Source: Pseudomonadota bacterium (lineage in GTDB: Bacteria; Pseudomonadota; Gammaproteobacteria; Burkholderiales; Burkholderiaceae_C). From it: DNA of 64,000 nucleotides. The notes under the pieces were generated by a model. It ran no database searches and was not told the origin of the DNA. It was given only the letters and a program-made list of their open reading frames with translations. Both the position numbers and the translations under genes were made by a program. The number at the start of each line of letters is the position of its first letter. Position 1 is the stretch's first letter. The stretch covers positions 164,621 through 228,620 of the forward strand of contig JAIUPH010000026.1 of NCBI GenBank assembly GCA_020161065.1. Reading direction: 5' to 3'. Shown here piece after piece: positions 17,801 to 25,644 of the stretch.

Positions 17801-20408
17801 CACGGCCATCACCACCGGCACCGGCGTGCTGACCCTGGGTGCCGCCAGCACCGTGGGCACGCTGCTCAACAACGGCAGCAGCGGCGGCGCGCTGGCGCTG
17901 GGTGGCAACAACATCACGGTGTCGGCCGACTACACCAACGCCAATGCCGGCAGCGGCAACAGCTTCAACCGCCGCGCCAACGTCACCGGCAGCGGCCAGA
18001 TCCTGGCCGGCGGCAACGCCAGCCAGGTGATCAGCGGCAGCGCGGTCAGCGGCGGCAACACGAACAACGCCACGCTGACGATCGGCAACGTGCACGTCGG
18101 CGCCAACAGCTACAACTACACCATCGGCAACGGCGGCACGACCGGGCCGACGCTGCGCGGCGCGATCCAGACCTCGGTCAACGGCGCCAACATCAGCGAT
18201 GCGCGGCTGTCCGGCAGCGGCGTGATGGCGGCCAACTACAACGCCGGCGCGCCGGCCGGCGCCGGCGCCGGGCAGACCGTGGTCTTCACCGCCGCCAGCG
18301 CCGGCACGCTGGCGCCCATGAGCGGCCAGGTGGTCAACCTGCGCAGCAACTTCGACAACATCGGCGACCAGAAGCTCAACATCGTGCTGGGCGCCGGCGC
18401 CGCGGCCTACAACCTGGCCGGCGGCAACGCCACCTCGCCGGTGACGGTGGCCAACCAGCGCGTCGGCGGCAGCAACACGGTGGCGCTGAACATCAGCAAC
18501 ACCGCAGCGAGCGGCAGCTTCAGCGAAGACCTGAACGCCGGCGTCGCCTCGGTCGGCGGCGCCGCCACGGCCAGTGGCGCGGTCACCGGCCTGCTGGCCG
18601 GCGCCAACAACGCCAGCGGCATCAACGTCGGCGTGAACACCGCCTCGGCCGGCGCCAAGACCGGCACCGTCAACCTGGCCTACGCCTCCGCCGGCACCGT
18701 GAACGGCGTCAGCAACGGCCTCGGGCAGACCAGCGTCGGCAACCAGGCGGTGACGGTCAACGGCAACGTCTACCAGGCGGCAGCCGGCCAGCTCGTCGGC
18801 AATCCGCTGAACTTCGGCACCTTGCAGGTGGGGCAGAACATCAGCCAGGACCTGGTGGTGCGCAACACCGCCAGCGGCGCGGCCGGCTTCGTCGAGGACC
18901 TGAACGCCTCGTTCGGCGCCGCCGGCAACAGCCAGATCAGCGGCAGCGGCTCGCTCAGCGGCATCACGGCCGGCAGCAACAGCACCGGGGCTAACGGCAA
19001 GATGACGGTCACCGTGACCGGCACGACGGCCGGCGCGCTGAACAGCAGCATCACGGTGAACTACGCCAGCGCCGGCACCGTGGGCGGCGTCAGCAACGGG
19101 CTGGGCGTGCTGGCCGTCGGCTCGGAGGCCTTCGGCGTCAACGGCACGATCAACGCCACGGCCAACGTCATCAACCTGGCCAGCCCGCAGTTCGGCAGCA
19201 CCAGCATCAACCTGGGCGCGGTGCGCGTCGGCGCGGCGTCGCCGACGGCGGCCCTCACGCTGACCAACCAGGCCACCACGGCCCCGCAAGCCGCGTTGAA
19301 CGCCAGCATCAGCAGCAACACCGCGGCGGTCACCGCCAGCGGCAGCGTCAACCTGCTGGCGCCGGGCGCCAGCAGCAGCGCGCTGCAGGTCGGGCTGAAC
19401 ACCGCAGTGGCCGGCAACTACACCGGCGCGAACGCCGGCAGCGCGACGGTGCAACTCGTCTCCGACGCCTCCAACGTCGGCGGCTGCGCGCCGAACTGCC
19501 AGGTCAGTCTGGCGCCGCAGACGGTCATGGTCTCGGGCAAGGTCTACACCGCGGCGGTGGGCCAGCTCGGCACGCCGGTGGTCGACTTCGGCATCGTCCG
19601 CGTGGGCGACACGGTCAGCGCGAAGAACATCACCGTCAGCAACACGGCCGCGGTGTCGGCGCTCAACGACACGCTGCGCGCCACGCTGTCGGGCGTGGCC
19701 GGGCCGTTCACCGGCGGCGCCGCGGCATCGGGCATCGCCGCGGGCAGCAGCGGGCAGATCAGCGTCGGGCTCAACACCGCCGGCGCCGGCGTCTTCACGA
19801 GCAACGGCAGCGTCGGCTTCCTCAGCCAGAACCCCGACATGGCCGACGTCGCCGCCGGCGCCAACGCCGCCGTGCAAGTGAAGGCGCAGGTCAACAACCT
19901 GGCCAACGCCGACTTCGACCTGCTGTCCGGCCTGGGCACGCTGACCGACCTGGGCAACGGCCACTACCGGCTCAACCTGGGCAACCTGGCGCTGGGCAGC
20001 AACGGCCACTGGACGCTGCAGATCGATAACGAGGTGACCGGCCCGGCCGACGCGCTGAAAGGCAGCTTCGACCTCGGCAGCGTCGACGACTTCTCGCTCG
20101 GCGGCTTCGGCTTGGTCGGCGTGCTGGAGGCCGGCCAGGCGCAAGGCGGCCTCGGCGTCGACTTCATGGCCACGCAGCTCGGGCAGTTCGAGGACACCAT
20201 CACCTTCAACGGCCTGAGCTTCAACGCGTCGGACCCCAACGGGCTGTCGCTGATCCGCAGCCTGCAGATCGTCGCCACCGTGTTCGACCCCAACGGCAAC
20301 GGCACCGTGCCCGAGCCCGGCACGCTGGCGCTGCTGATGCTGGCGGCACTGGGCGTGTGGCGCGGGCGCGCCGCGGCCTTGCGGCGGCAGGCGAAGGAGC
20401 CGGCATGA
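14865..20408 (+). CDS. giant repeat-rich PEP-CTERM surface protein
   Basis: Predicted exported protein of 1847 aa. A signal peptide (ALALAATLALGAVPWHDSLAA) is followed by SGNWNVAGNWSCG. Five repeats of 182-185 aa follow, each with GGNFT(E/D)L and NNRI; the GGNFT motif begins at about 15203, 15755, 16301, 16856 and 17408. The C-terminal third has several choice-of-anchor-D-like beta-sandwich modules (FGTLQVGQ, FGIVRVGD). It ends with VPEPGTLALLMLAALG plus an Arg/Lys tail, the PEP-CTERM sorting signal recognised by exosortase. ATG 14865 is chosen because it starts the signal peptide. The stop overlaps the next start. Likely role: a cell-surface or matrix protein. Confidence 0.82.
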   Translation: MTVLRRPRTPQSALALAATLALGAVPWHDSLAAACTFIPASGNWNVAGNWSCGALPGALDTATVAAGRAAATQGGTSAGPTNLSNAGSVTISDNSGLTLLGSNQNTGNIAISSGGNFTELRISGAMSLNGAGTVTTSNSLNNRIVAASGAGDVLTLGVGQSIQGAASIGGGGALGVVNNGSIIANLSSGITLNAQGGVTNNGVLRGDGAVLTIQGSTVGQSSSGALNAINGGSVRLSSSSISGGIFSTASGGTISTASGTSNSLADVTNTGDLVIVDNSALRLTGTLTNNGKLAISSGGNFTDLVIVGAQTLAGTGTVTLSNTTNNRISGDNATFTLGSGQTLSGSGQIGAGSANFRFNNAGTVVATQGAPLQINASAGVNNTGTLRADGGTLQLQTTVDSAGGQIEARNGSRVELLNGSVINNAAFSATGAGSVITTVGGATVSMGGGTVNGPMTIADNSALRLTANATYNGVLSMASGGNFTELRIDGARTLGGTATIETSNTLNNRIIAANASGDSLTLGAGITVQGAASIGGGGTLGLVNNGSLIAKLSSGMTLSTSGNVTNNKLIRGDGATFTISGTTVNQGASGVLSAINGGSVRLTGGSSIVGGSLASADTAAVITGSGSNARLSGVTNTGTLVVVDNSTLFLDGTLTNNGSLNLSSGGNFTDLVTTGNRLIDGTGTITLSNSGNNRIYAAGAGNSLTLGANQTLQGAGNIGAGGSLKFTNNGTVIGNLGAALTLSSTGTVTNNKTMRADGGTLAITGTNVGQSAAGLIEAINGGNVTLGANASISGGTLGSATGGQVRTVSGQTGTIGNLVNAGTFAVVDNSTLVLQGTVTNNGALNVSSGGNFTDLLVAGNATLGGSGVTTLSNTTNNRIMAQGAGSQLTIGAGQTLQGAGSFGNGSALNIVNLGTVTANQGAPLNIAVSAAGSVQNQAGGLLQATSGGTLNLNSAVLNGGTIGANGGLVNANAGFTGNGTAITTGTGVLTLGAASTVGTLLNNGSSGGALALGGNNITVSADYTNANAGSGNSFNRRANVTGSGQILAGGNASQVISGSAVSGGNTNNATLTIGNVHVGANSYNYTIGNGGTTGPTLRGAIQTSVNGANISDARLSGSGVMAANYNAGAPAGAGAGQTVVFTAASAGTLAPMSGQVVNLRSNFDNIGDQKLNIVLGAGAAAYNLAGGNATSPVTVANQRVGGSNTVALNISNTAASGSFSEDLNAGVASVGGAATASGAVTGLLAGANNASGINVGVNTASAGAKTGTVNLAYASAGTVNGVSNGLGQTSVGNQAVTVNGNVYQAAAGQLVGNPLNFGTLQVGQNISQDLVVRNTASGAAGFVEDLNASFGAAGNSQISGSGSLSGITAGSNSTGANGKMTVTVTGTTAGALNSSITVNYASAGTVGGVSNGLGVLAVGSEAFGVNGTINATANVINLASPQFGSTSINLGAVRVGAASPTAALTLTNQATTAPQAALNASISSNTAAVTASGSVNLLAPGASSSALQVGLNTAVAGNYTGANAGSATVQLVSDASNVGGCAPNCQVSLAPQTVMVSGKVYTAAVGQLGTPVVDFGIVRVGDTVSAKNITVSNTAAVSALNDTLRATLSGVAGPFTGGAAASGIAAGSSGQISVGLNTAGAGVFTSNGSVGFLSQNPDMADVAAGANAAVQVKAQVNNLANADFDLLSGLGTLTDLGNGHYRLNLGNLALGSNGHWTLQIDNEVTGPADALKGSFDLGSVDDFSLGGFGLVGVLEAGQAQGGLGVDFMATQLGQFEDTITFNGLSFNASDPNGLSLIRSLQIVATVFDPNGNGTVPEPGTLALLMLAALGVWRGRAAALRRQAKEPA

Positions 20409-20719
20409 GCCGCTTCGTGCAAGGCCTGAGCACGCTGCTGGCGTTGCTGGCGCTGGCGGCCGCGGTGGCGCTCGTCGGCCTCGGCCAGCACAACGCCGCG
20501 GCGCGGCGCGAGCTGGCGCAGCAGCAGCAGTACGTGCAGCAGTCGGTGCAGCTCGAAGGCCTGTACCGCGAGATGGTGCGGGCGCTGGCCGAGCTGTCGG
20601 CGCGCAACGGCGACGAGGCGCTGCGCTCGCTGCTGCAGCGCCACGGCATCAGCTACAACCTGCAGGCGCCGGCCGCCGCCCCCGCCAACCCGCCCGCCAC
20701 CTCGAAAGCCAAGCCTTGA
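20405..20719 (+). CDS. small membrane coiled-coil protein A (unknown)
   Basis: A 104-aa protein with one N-terminal membrane segment (about residues 8-26), then a Gln/Glu/Leu-rich coiled coil and the C-terminal pattern LLQRHGISYNL. Its ATG overlaps the stop of the giant PEP-CTERM gene by 4 bp, so translation is coupled. It resembles the next gene product in layout. No family is recognised. A type II membrane anchor or accessory for export or assembly of the giant protein is a reasonable guess. Confidence 0.7.
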   Translation: MSRFVQGLSTLLALLALAAAVALVGLGQHNAAARRELAQQQQYVQQSVQLEGLYREMVRALAELSARNGDEALRSLLQRHGISYNLQAPAAAPANPPATSKAKP

Positions 20720-21177
20720 GCAGCCTGCACAGCAACACCGTGGTCGCGATGCGCGACACCAAGCCCGGCGACGTCGACGGCGCCGCCGCCGAGCGGCCGG
20801 CCGCCGCGCGGGCTTCAGCGGCAGCGCGGACGCCGGCGCCGGCGCCGACGGCCGTCCACGGCCTGGCGCTGCCATTGCTGATCGGCCTGCTGGCGCTGCT
20901 GGTGTCGCTGGGCTACCAGGTCTGGCTGCTCGACCAGGACCGCCAGCAGCTGCAGCAGGCGCAGGCGCAGTTGCAGCCGACGGTGGAAAACGCGCAGCGC
21001 CTGCGCCGCTCGCTCGACCTGCTGGCCGCCGACACCCAGCGCCTGGCCGACGCCGGCAACGGCAGCGCGCGCGTGCTGGTCGAAGAGCTGAAGAAGCGCG
21101 GCATCACGATCAACCCCGCCGCCACGTCGGGCGCGGCCGCCGCTGCGGCCACGGCGGCCAGCGGCGCGGGGAACTGA
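20716..21177 (+). CDS. small membrane coiled-coil protein B (unknown)
   Basis: Up to 153 aa from the TTG at 20716, which overlaps the previous stop (TTGA). ATG 20749 is the alternative and would leave 142 aa. One membrane segment (LALPLLIGLLALLVSLGYQ) is followed by a coiled coil and then VLVEELKKRGITINP. That ending parallels LLQRHGISYNL in the preceding gene, so the two are probably old duplicates. The Ala-rich tail is low complexity. Function unknown. Confidence 0.65.
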   Translation: MSSLHSNTVVAMRDTKPGDVDGAAAERPAAARASAAARTPAPAPTAVHGLALPLLIGLLALLVSLGYQVWLLDQDRQQLQQAQAQLQPTVENAQRLRRSLDLLAADTQRLADAGNGSARVLVEELKKRGITINPAATSGAAAAAATAASGAGN

Positions 21178-21216
21178 GCGGTCCGGCGCCACCGGTGCAC
21201 GCCGCGGCGGAGGCAG

Positions 21217-21256
21217 CCCCCGCGTTTCGGGGGGCCGCGGGCGGCTTGCGCCCGCG
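21217..21256 (+). terminator. double GC hairpin after the giant-protein operon
   Basis: Two adjacent stems: CCCCCG (21217-21222) with CGGGGG (21228-21233), and CGCGGGC (21236-21242) with GCCCGCG (21250-21256). There is no T-run. They could end or weaken transcription of the giant-protein operon before the second AfsR-like gene. Confidence 0.45.
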
Positions 21257-21310
21257 AGCGTGCATTCGTGGCGCCGGCCGCGCCTGGGGGCTGGCCGAGC
21301 CGTTCCTAGA

Positions 21311-24220
21311 ATGGCGCGGCCCATGGCCAGCGTCAGCCCCGACCCACCCGACCTGCTGCCGGGCGCCACCGGCGCGGCGCCGGCCGAGGCCTTGTGGACG
21401 CTGCGGCTGCTGGGCACGGTGGAGGCCCGGCGCGGCGCCGAGCGCATCACCCGCTGGCCTTCGCGCGCCGCCGCGGCGCTGCTGGCGCGGCTGGCGCTGG
21501 CGCCGCAGCGCTCGCACCCGCGCGAGGAACTGGTCGAGCTGCTGTGGCCCGGCGTCGCCCTCGACGTCGGCCGCAACCGGCTGCGCCAGGTGCTGTCCAC
21601 GCTGCGCAGCCTGCTCGAAGGCGACGACGAAGACTCGCGGCTGATCGACGCCGACCGCCACAGCATCCGCCTGCGGCCCGAGCGGCTGCATTGCGATGTC
21701 GCCGATTTCGAGCGCCAGGTGCGCGCCGGCGACTGGGCGGCCGCGCGGCGCAGCTACGGCGGCGAGTTGATGCCCGGCCACTACGACGACTGGGTGCTGG
21801 AAGCGCGCGCCCACCTGGCCGCGCTGTTCGACCGCGTCGAGGCGCAGGCCGCCGTGGCGCCACCGCCACTGCCGCCGCCACCGGCGACACCCGCCGCGCC
21901 GACGAGCTGGGCCGACCCGCCGCTGCCGGCGAGCTGGACGCGCGTCTTCGGCATCGAGCACAGCGCGGCGCGGCTGCTGGCCTTGCTGCGCCACGAGCGG
22001 CTGGTCACCGTGGTCGGCCCCGGTGGCTGCGGCAAGACGCGGCTGGCGCTGGAAGTGGCGCGCGCGCTGCGGCAGACCGCGTCGCTGCCGCCGTGGCCGC
22101 CGGGCAGCACGGCAGTGGCCGATGCGCCGGCGCGCGTGATCTTCGTGTCGCTGGTCGAATGCGGCGACGAAGCGCAAGCGCTGGCGGCCCTGGCGCTGGC
22201 GCTGCACGTCAGCGGCCGCGAGCCGCTGCAGCAGATCCAGGCCAAGCTGGCCGACGCGCCGGCGCTGCTGGTGCTGGACAACTTCGAGCAACTGGTCGGC
22301 CGCGCGCAAGGCCTGCTGCTGCGGCTGCTGGAAGCGGCGCCTGGCCTGCGGCTGCTGGTCACCTCGCGGCTGCGGCTGAACCTGGCCGGCGAACAGGTCT
22401 TCGTGCTGCGCGGCCTGCCGCTGCCCGACGACGGCACGCCCGCCGACACCGACGCGACGCTGCTCAACCCCGCCGTCGCGCTGTTCGTCGACCGCGCCCG
22501 CGCGGTGCGGGCCGATTTCCATCCGTCCGCGGCCGAGCTGCCGGCGCTGTGCGCGCTGGTGCGCTGGCTGGCCGGCATGCCGCTGGCGCTGGAACTGGCG
22601 GCCTCGCGGGTGGCCAGCTTCGCGCCGGCGCAGATGCTCGAACTGCTGCGCCAGGCCGATGGCGGCGGCGACGGGCTCGACCTGCTGGCGCGCCGCGGCC
22701 CGCGCGCCGGCCACGACCCGCGCCATGCCTCGATGAGCGAGGTGATCCGCTGGAGCTGGCGGCTGCTGCAACCCGCCGAGCAGCGCCTGCTGGCCGCCTT
22801 GAGCGTGTTCGCCGGCGATGCCGGCGTGACCGGCGTCGCCGCGGTGCTGGGTCATCAGGCCGCGGGCCAGGGCCGGGATCACGGCATGGCCGGCGCGGCT
22901 GGCATGGCTGGCATCGCTGGCGTGACGAGCGTGACGAGCGTGGCGAGCGTTGCAGCAGGGCTCGACGATCTCGCCGGCCAGTCGATGCTGCAGACGCTGG
23001 CCGGGGCCGACGGCGAGCCGCGCTTCGCGCTGCTGGAGCCGGTGCGCGAGTTCGTGCGCAGCCGTTGGCCGGCACCCGAGCTGCAGGCGCTGCAGCAGGG
23101 CCTGCTGCGCTGGCTGCTGCAATGGGCGCGCTCGCTGGGCCGCTCGCCCAAGGCCGCGGCGGTGGCGGCCGAGATGCGCAGCGTGCTGTCGCTGCTGCAG
23201 CAGCCGGCGGCCGACGCCGAGAGCCGCATCGAGCTGGCGCTGGCGCTGCGCGCCACCTGGGACAGCGAAGGCCTGCCGCTGGCCCAGCAGACCGCGCTGG
23301 AGCAGGCGCTCGTCCAGTGGCCCGACGCGCCGCCGCTGCTGGCGAGCGACCTGCACGAGATGCTGGCCTACCTGCGCTTTGAGGCCGGCTTCCTGCCCGC
23401 GGCGCGCGAGCATGCCGAGGCCGCGCTGCAGGCCGCCGGCAGCGATGCCGGCCGCCGCGCCCGCGCGCTGACCCGCCGCGCCTGGGTAGAGCTGGCCGCC
23501 TGCCGCAGCGACGACGACAGCAGCCCGCAGACCGATGGCCTGCAGGCCGATTTGCAACAAGCGTTGAGCCTGGCCGAGGCCGCCGGCGACCGCGAAGCGC
23601 AGGCCCGCGCGCTGCACCAGCTGGCCGTCGTCACCAGCCAGATGCGCGACGACTGGGCGGCCGCCGAGGCGCTGCTGGCGCGATCGCAGGCCTTGTGGAC
23701 CGAGCTGGGCGACCGCCGCAAGGCGGCCGCCCGGCTGCGCAACCGCGGCCAGTGCTGGACCCGCCTGGGCCGCGGCGACGAGGCGTTGGCCTGCTTCGAA
23801 CAGTGCGAGCAGCAGGCGCGTGCCGACGGCGACTGGCTGGGCCAGATCGACAGCCTGCTGTCGCTGTCCACGCTGCGCGCCGAGCGCCGCCAATGGGCCG
23901 CCGCGCTCGCGCTCGACCGCACCTGCGTCGCGCTGTGCTGGCAACGCTGGCACCGGCACGGGCTGGCCTATGCGCTGTGGAACCCGCCGCTGGCGCTGGC
24001 GCGGCTGCGGCGGCCGGAAGCGGCGCTGCGCCTGATGGCTTTTGCCGCACGCTTCTGGGAGCAGAACTTCGGCCCCCTGGGCCGCGCCGACCGCCGCACG
24101 CTGCGCCGCGTGCGCCGGCTGGCGCAGGCGCAGCTCGGCGCGGCGCGCGCGCAAGGGCTGTGGGACGAAGGCCTGGGCCTCGACGTCGACCGCGCGGTGG
24201 CGCTGGCGCTGCAGGTTTGA
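21311..24220 (+). CDS. AfsR/SARP-like transcriptional regulator with NB-ARC-type ATPase (copy 2)
   Basis: Paralogue of the gene at 11713 with the same order: a BTAD-like N-terminus (ELVELLWPGVALDVGRNRLRQ, GGELMPGHYDDW), Walker A GPGGCGKT near residue 236, LLVLDNFEQL, the sensor VTSRLR and a helical TPR-like C-terminus ending in the LMAFAARFWEQNFG segment shared with copy 1 (LMAFAARHW). From ATG 21311 it has 969 aa; upstream in-frame starts and ATG 21323 are possible. A run of 9-bp repeats inserts a Gly/Ala/Val stretch between ATPase and TPR parts. A secretory or surface-protein regulator role is inferred from context only. Confidence 0.82.
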   Translation: MARPMASVSPDPPDLLPGATGAAPAEALWTLRLLGTVEARRGAERITRWPSRAAAALLARLALAPQRSHPREELVELLWPGVALDVGRNRLRQVLSTLRSLLEGDDEDSRLIDADRHSIRLRPERLHCDVADFERQVRAGDWAAARRSYGGELMPGHYDDWVLEARAHLAALFDRVEAQAAVAPPPLPPPPATPAAPTSWADPPLPASWTRVFGIEHSAARLLALLRHERLVTVVGPGGCGKTRLALEVARALRQTASLPPWPPGSTAVADAPARVIFVSLVECGDEAQALAALALALHVSGREPLQQIQAKLADAPALLVLDNFEQLVGRAQGLLLRLLEAAPGLRLLVTSRLRLNLAGEQVFVLRGLPLPDDGTPADTDATLLNPAVALFVDRARAVRADFHPSAAELPALCALVRWLAGMPLALELAASRVASFAPAQMLELLRQADGGGDGLDLLARRGPRAGHDPRHASMSEVIRWSWRLLQPAEQRLLAALSVFAGDAGVTGVAAVLGHQAAGQGRDHGMAGAAGMAGIAGVTSVTSVASVAAGLDDLAGQSMLQTLAGADGEPRFALLEPVREFVRSRWPAPELQALQQGLLRWLLQWARSLGRSPKAAAVAAEMRSVLSLLQQPAADAESRIELALALRATWDSEGLPLAQQTALEQALVQWPDAPPLLASDLHEMLAYLRFEAGFLPAAREHAEAALQAAGSDAGRRARALTRRAWVELAACRSDDDSSPQTDGLQADLQQALSLAEAAGDREAQARALHQLAVVTSQMRDDWAAAEALLARSQALWTELGDRRKAAARLRNRGQCWTRLGRGDEALACFEQCEQQARADGDWLGQIDSLLSLSTLRAERRQWAAALALDRTCVALCWQRWHRHGLAYALWNPPLALARLRRPEAALRLMAFAARFWEQNFGPLGRADRRTLRRVRRLAQAQLGAARAQGLWDEGLGLDVDRAVALALQV
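22884..22955 (+). repeat. 9-bp degenerate tandem repeats inside the second AfsR-like gene
   Basis: About eight 9-bp units of the form GCNTGGCTG or GCGTGACGA encode a Gly-Met-Ala-Gly / Val-Thr-Ser run. The unit size keeps the frame. It lies at a different point in the protein from the His/Thr repeat of copy 1, so the two inserts arose separately. Confidence 0.75.
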
Positions 24221-24255
24221 CGGCGGCTCCGCCGCACCCCTGAAACCGGGGGTGC
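24221..24255 (+). terminator. hairpins after the second AfsR-like gene
   Basis: Immediately after the stop, CGGCG (24221-24225) pairs with CGCCG (24230-24234), and GCACCCC (24234-24240) pairs with GGGGTGC (24249-24255) over an 8-nt loop. It lacks a T-run; a factor-dependent terminator is plausible. Confidence 0.5.
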
Positions 24256-24291
24256 TCCGCGGCGCGGATGACGCCAATGGTTACCTCATCC

Positions 24292-24299
24292 CCCTAGGG
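24292..24299. promoter_or_regulatory. CCCTAGGG palindrome upstream of PEP-CTERM gene
   Basis: A perfect 8-bp palindrome 44-51 bp before the ATG of the PEP-CTERM gene at 24343. It could be an operator for a dimeric regulator such as a LuxR-type response regulator, but only one site is seen. Confidence 0.25.
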
Positions 24300-24342
24300 C
24301 TGCGATACGCTCGTCGGCTCGTCCAAGGGAAGGGAGCACGTC

Positions 24343-25065
24343 ATGCAACGAAATCTGGCCTTGCCGCTTGCCTCGGCCGCAGCCGCCTGCTCGCTGCTGA
24401 TGTCCGGTGCGCTGGCGTCCACCGTCAGCAGCACCTTCGACGGCGGGCTCGACGGCTGGACCACCTACGCCAACGGCGGCGATGCCAGCCTGGTTTGGGA
24501 GCCCACCGACGGCCAGTCGGGCGGCTACCTGCGCGACATCGACACCACCGACGAATGGGGCTGGCTGCTGGCGCCCGCGACCTACACCAATCCGCTGCGC
24601 ACGCCCGATGCCGGCGGCAGCCTGAGCTTCTACCTGCGCACCTTCTCCGGCAACGATGCGCCGCAGTATCCGGTGCGCATCGCCATCAGCAACGGCAGCC
24701 TGACGTTGATGGCCGCAGGGATCCCCTTTCCCAACGACAACAGCTTCAACGCCTACAGCTTCAACTTCGACGCCAGCACCGCGTGGCACATCGTGCGCAA
24801 CGATCTGCAGCAGGCCTTCGACAGCACCGACCCGTTGGCGAGCAGCGCCCAGATCGCCGATGTGCTGGCCGGGCTGACCGGGCTCTACATCGCGGCCGAC
24901 TACAACAGCAGCAACGTCGCCGTGGGCGGCGTGGACCACACGCTGCTGGACACGGTGGCACTCGACGTCGTGATCCCCAACGCGGCGCCCGAGCCTGTCA
25001 GCGCCGGCCTGGCACTGGCGGCGATGGCCGGGCTGTTGGCGCAGCGCCGCCGGCGCCGCGGCTAA
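24343..25065 (+). CDS. PEP-CTERM sorting domain protein, laminin-B-like
   Basis: Exported 240-aa protein. The signal peptide (about residues 1-25) precedes STFDGGLDGWTTYANGG and a beta-rich body that resembles laminin B / carbohydrate-binding jellyroll domains. The C-terminus APEPVSAGLALAAMAGLLAQ plus Arg residues is a PEP-CTERM signal, with Val in place of the usual Gly or Ser after PEP. AAGGGAGCACGTC precedes the ATG. It is probably anchored or secreted through an exosortase system that is not in this window. Confidence 0.8.
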   Translation: MQRNLALPLASAAAACSLLMSGALASTVSSTFDGGLDGWTTYANGGDASLVWEPTDGQSGGYLRDIDTTDEWGWLLAPATYTNPLRTPDAGGSLSFYLRTFSGNDAPQYPVRIAISNGSLTLMAAGIPFPNDNSFNAYSFNFDASTAWHIVRNDLQQAFDSTDPLASSAQIADVLAGLTGLYIAADYNSSNVAVGGVDHTLLDTVALDVVIPNAAPEPVSAGLALAAMAGLLAQRRRRRG

Positions 25066-25128
25066 CGATCGACGAACGGTGACGGCGCAAGATCGCCGGC
25101 ACGGCAACCCCCTCTTCTTCATCTCGAG

Positions 25129-25644
25129 ATGTTGTTCGACATGAAACCGCTGTCCGCCTCCCGCCGCAGCCCGTCGCGCGATTTGCGCTGGCGCGGCGTC
25201 GTCCACCTGCTGACCGGCGGCACCGGCTTGTTGTTGCTGGCCGGCGCCAGCGTGCTGGGCCTGCAGCACGGTGCGCCGGCGGGGTCGCAGCACCTGCTGG
25301 CGTTTGCCCCGTCGCTGGCCTTGCTGGCCTTCCCGTGGTGGCGGCAGCGCGTGCGCGTCAGCGAGCAGGGCCTGCGCGTCAACTTGAGCTTTGCCCGCAG
25401 CCGCGGCTGCGCCTGGGACGACATCGCGGCCAGTTCGGTGCGCGGCGTCGACCCGCTGCTGCGCAGCAGCGGTCACCTCGATCTCTACATCGATGCCGCG
25501 GGCCGGCGCGAGATGCTGTCGATCACGCTGACACCGCTGCGCGCCGAAGACCGGCGCTGGCTGCTCGACCGCGTCGAGCAGGCCACGCAGTGCCGCCAGC
25601 AGCGCTCGGCCGCGGCGGCGGCAGCCGCTACTCCACGGCCTTGA
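25129..25644 (+). CDS. small membrane protein with PH-like soluble tail (unknown)
   Basis: Up to 171 aa (ATG 25129; ATG 25141 also possible). Two membrane segments (residues 24-44 and 51-67) are followed by a soluble region, RVRVSEQGLRVNLSFARSRGCAWDDI, that has the look of a bacterial PH domain. The last 17 bp overlap the convergent pntB end. No family name is certain. Confidence 0.55.
   Translation: MLFDMKPLSASRRSPSRDLRWRGVVHLLTGGTGLLLLAGASVLGLQHGAPAGSQHLLAFAPSLALLAFPWWRQRVRVSEQGLRVNLSFARSRGCAWDDIAASSVRGVDPLLRSSGHLDLYIDAAGRREMLSITLTPLRAEDRRWLLDRVEQATQCRQQRSAAAAAAATPRP

Noticed and set aside
14568-20144. 1858-codon open frame on the minus strand opposite the giant PEP-CTERM gene
   Set aside because: It is the antisense shadow of a GC-rich repeated gene; the plus strand has a signal peptide, repeats and a PEP-CTERM tail, the minus frame is only Ala/Arg/Gly/Val without domains.
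21110-24277. 1055-codon minus-strand open frame opposite the second AfsR-like gene
   Set aside because: Composition (Arg/Gln/Ala-rich, no motifs) is that of an antisense shadow; the plus strand has clear P-loop and TPR features.
24256-24342. Sigma-54 promoter for the PEP-CTERM gene, as expected in some exosortase systems
   Set aside because: No TGGCAC-N5-TTGC pattern in the gap.
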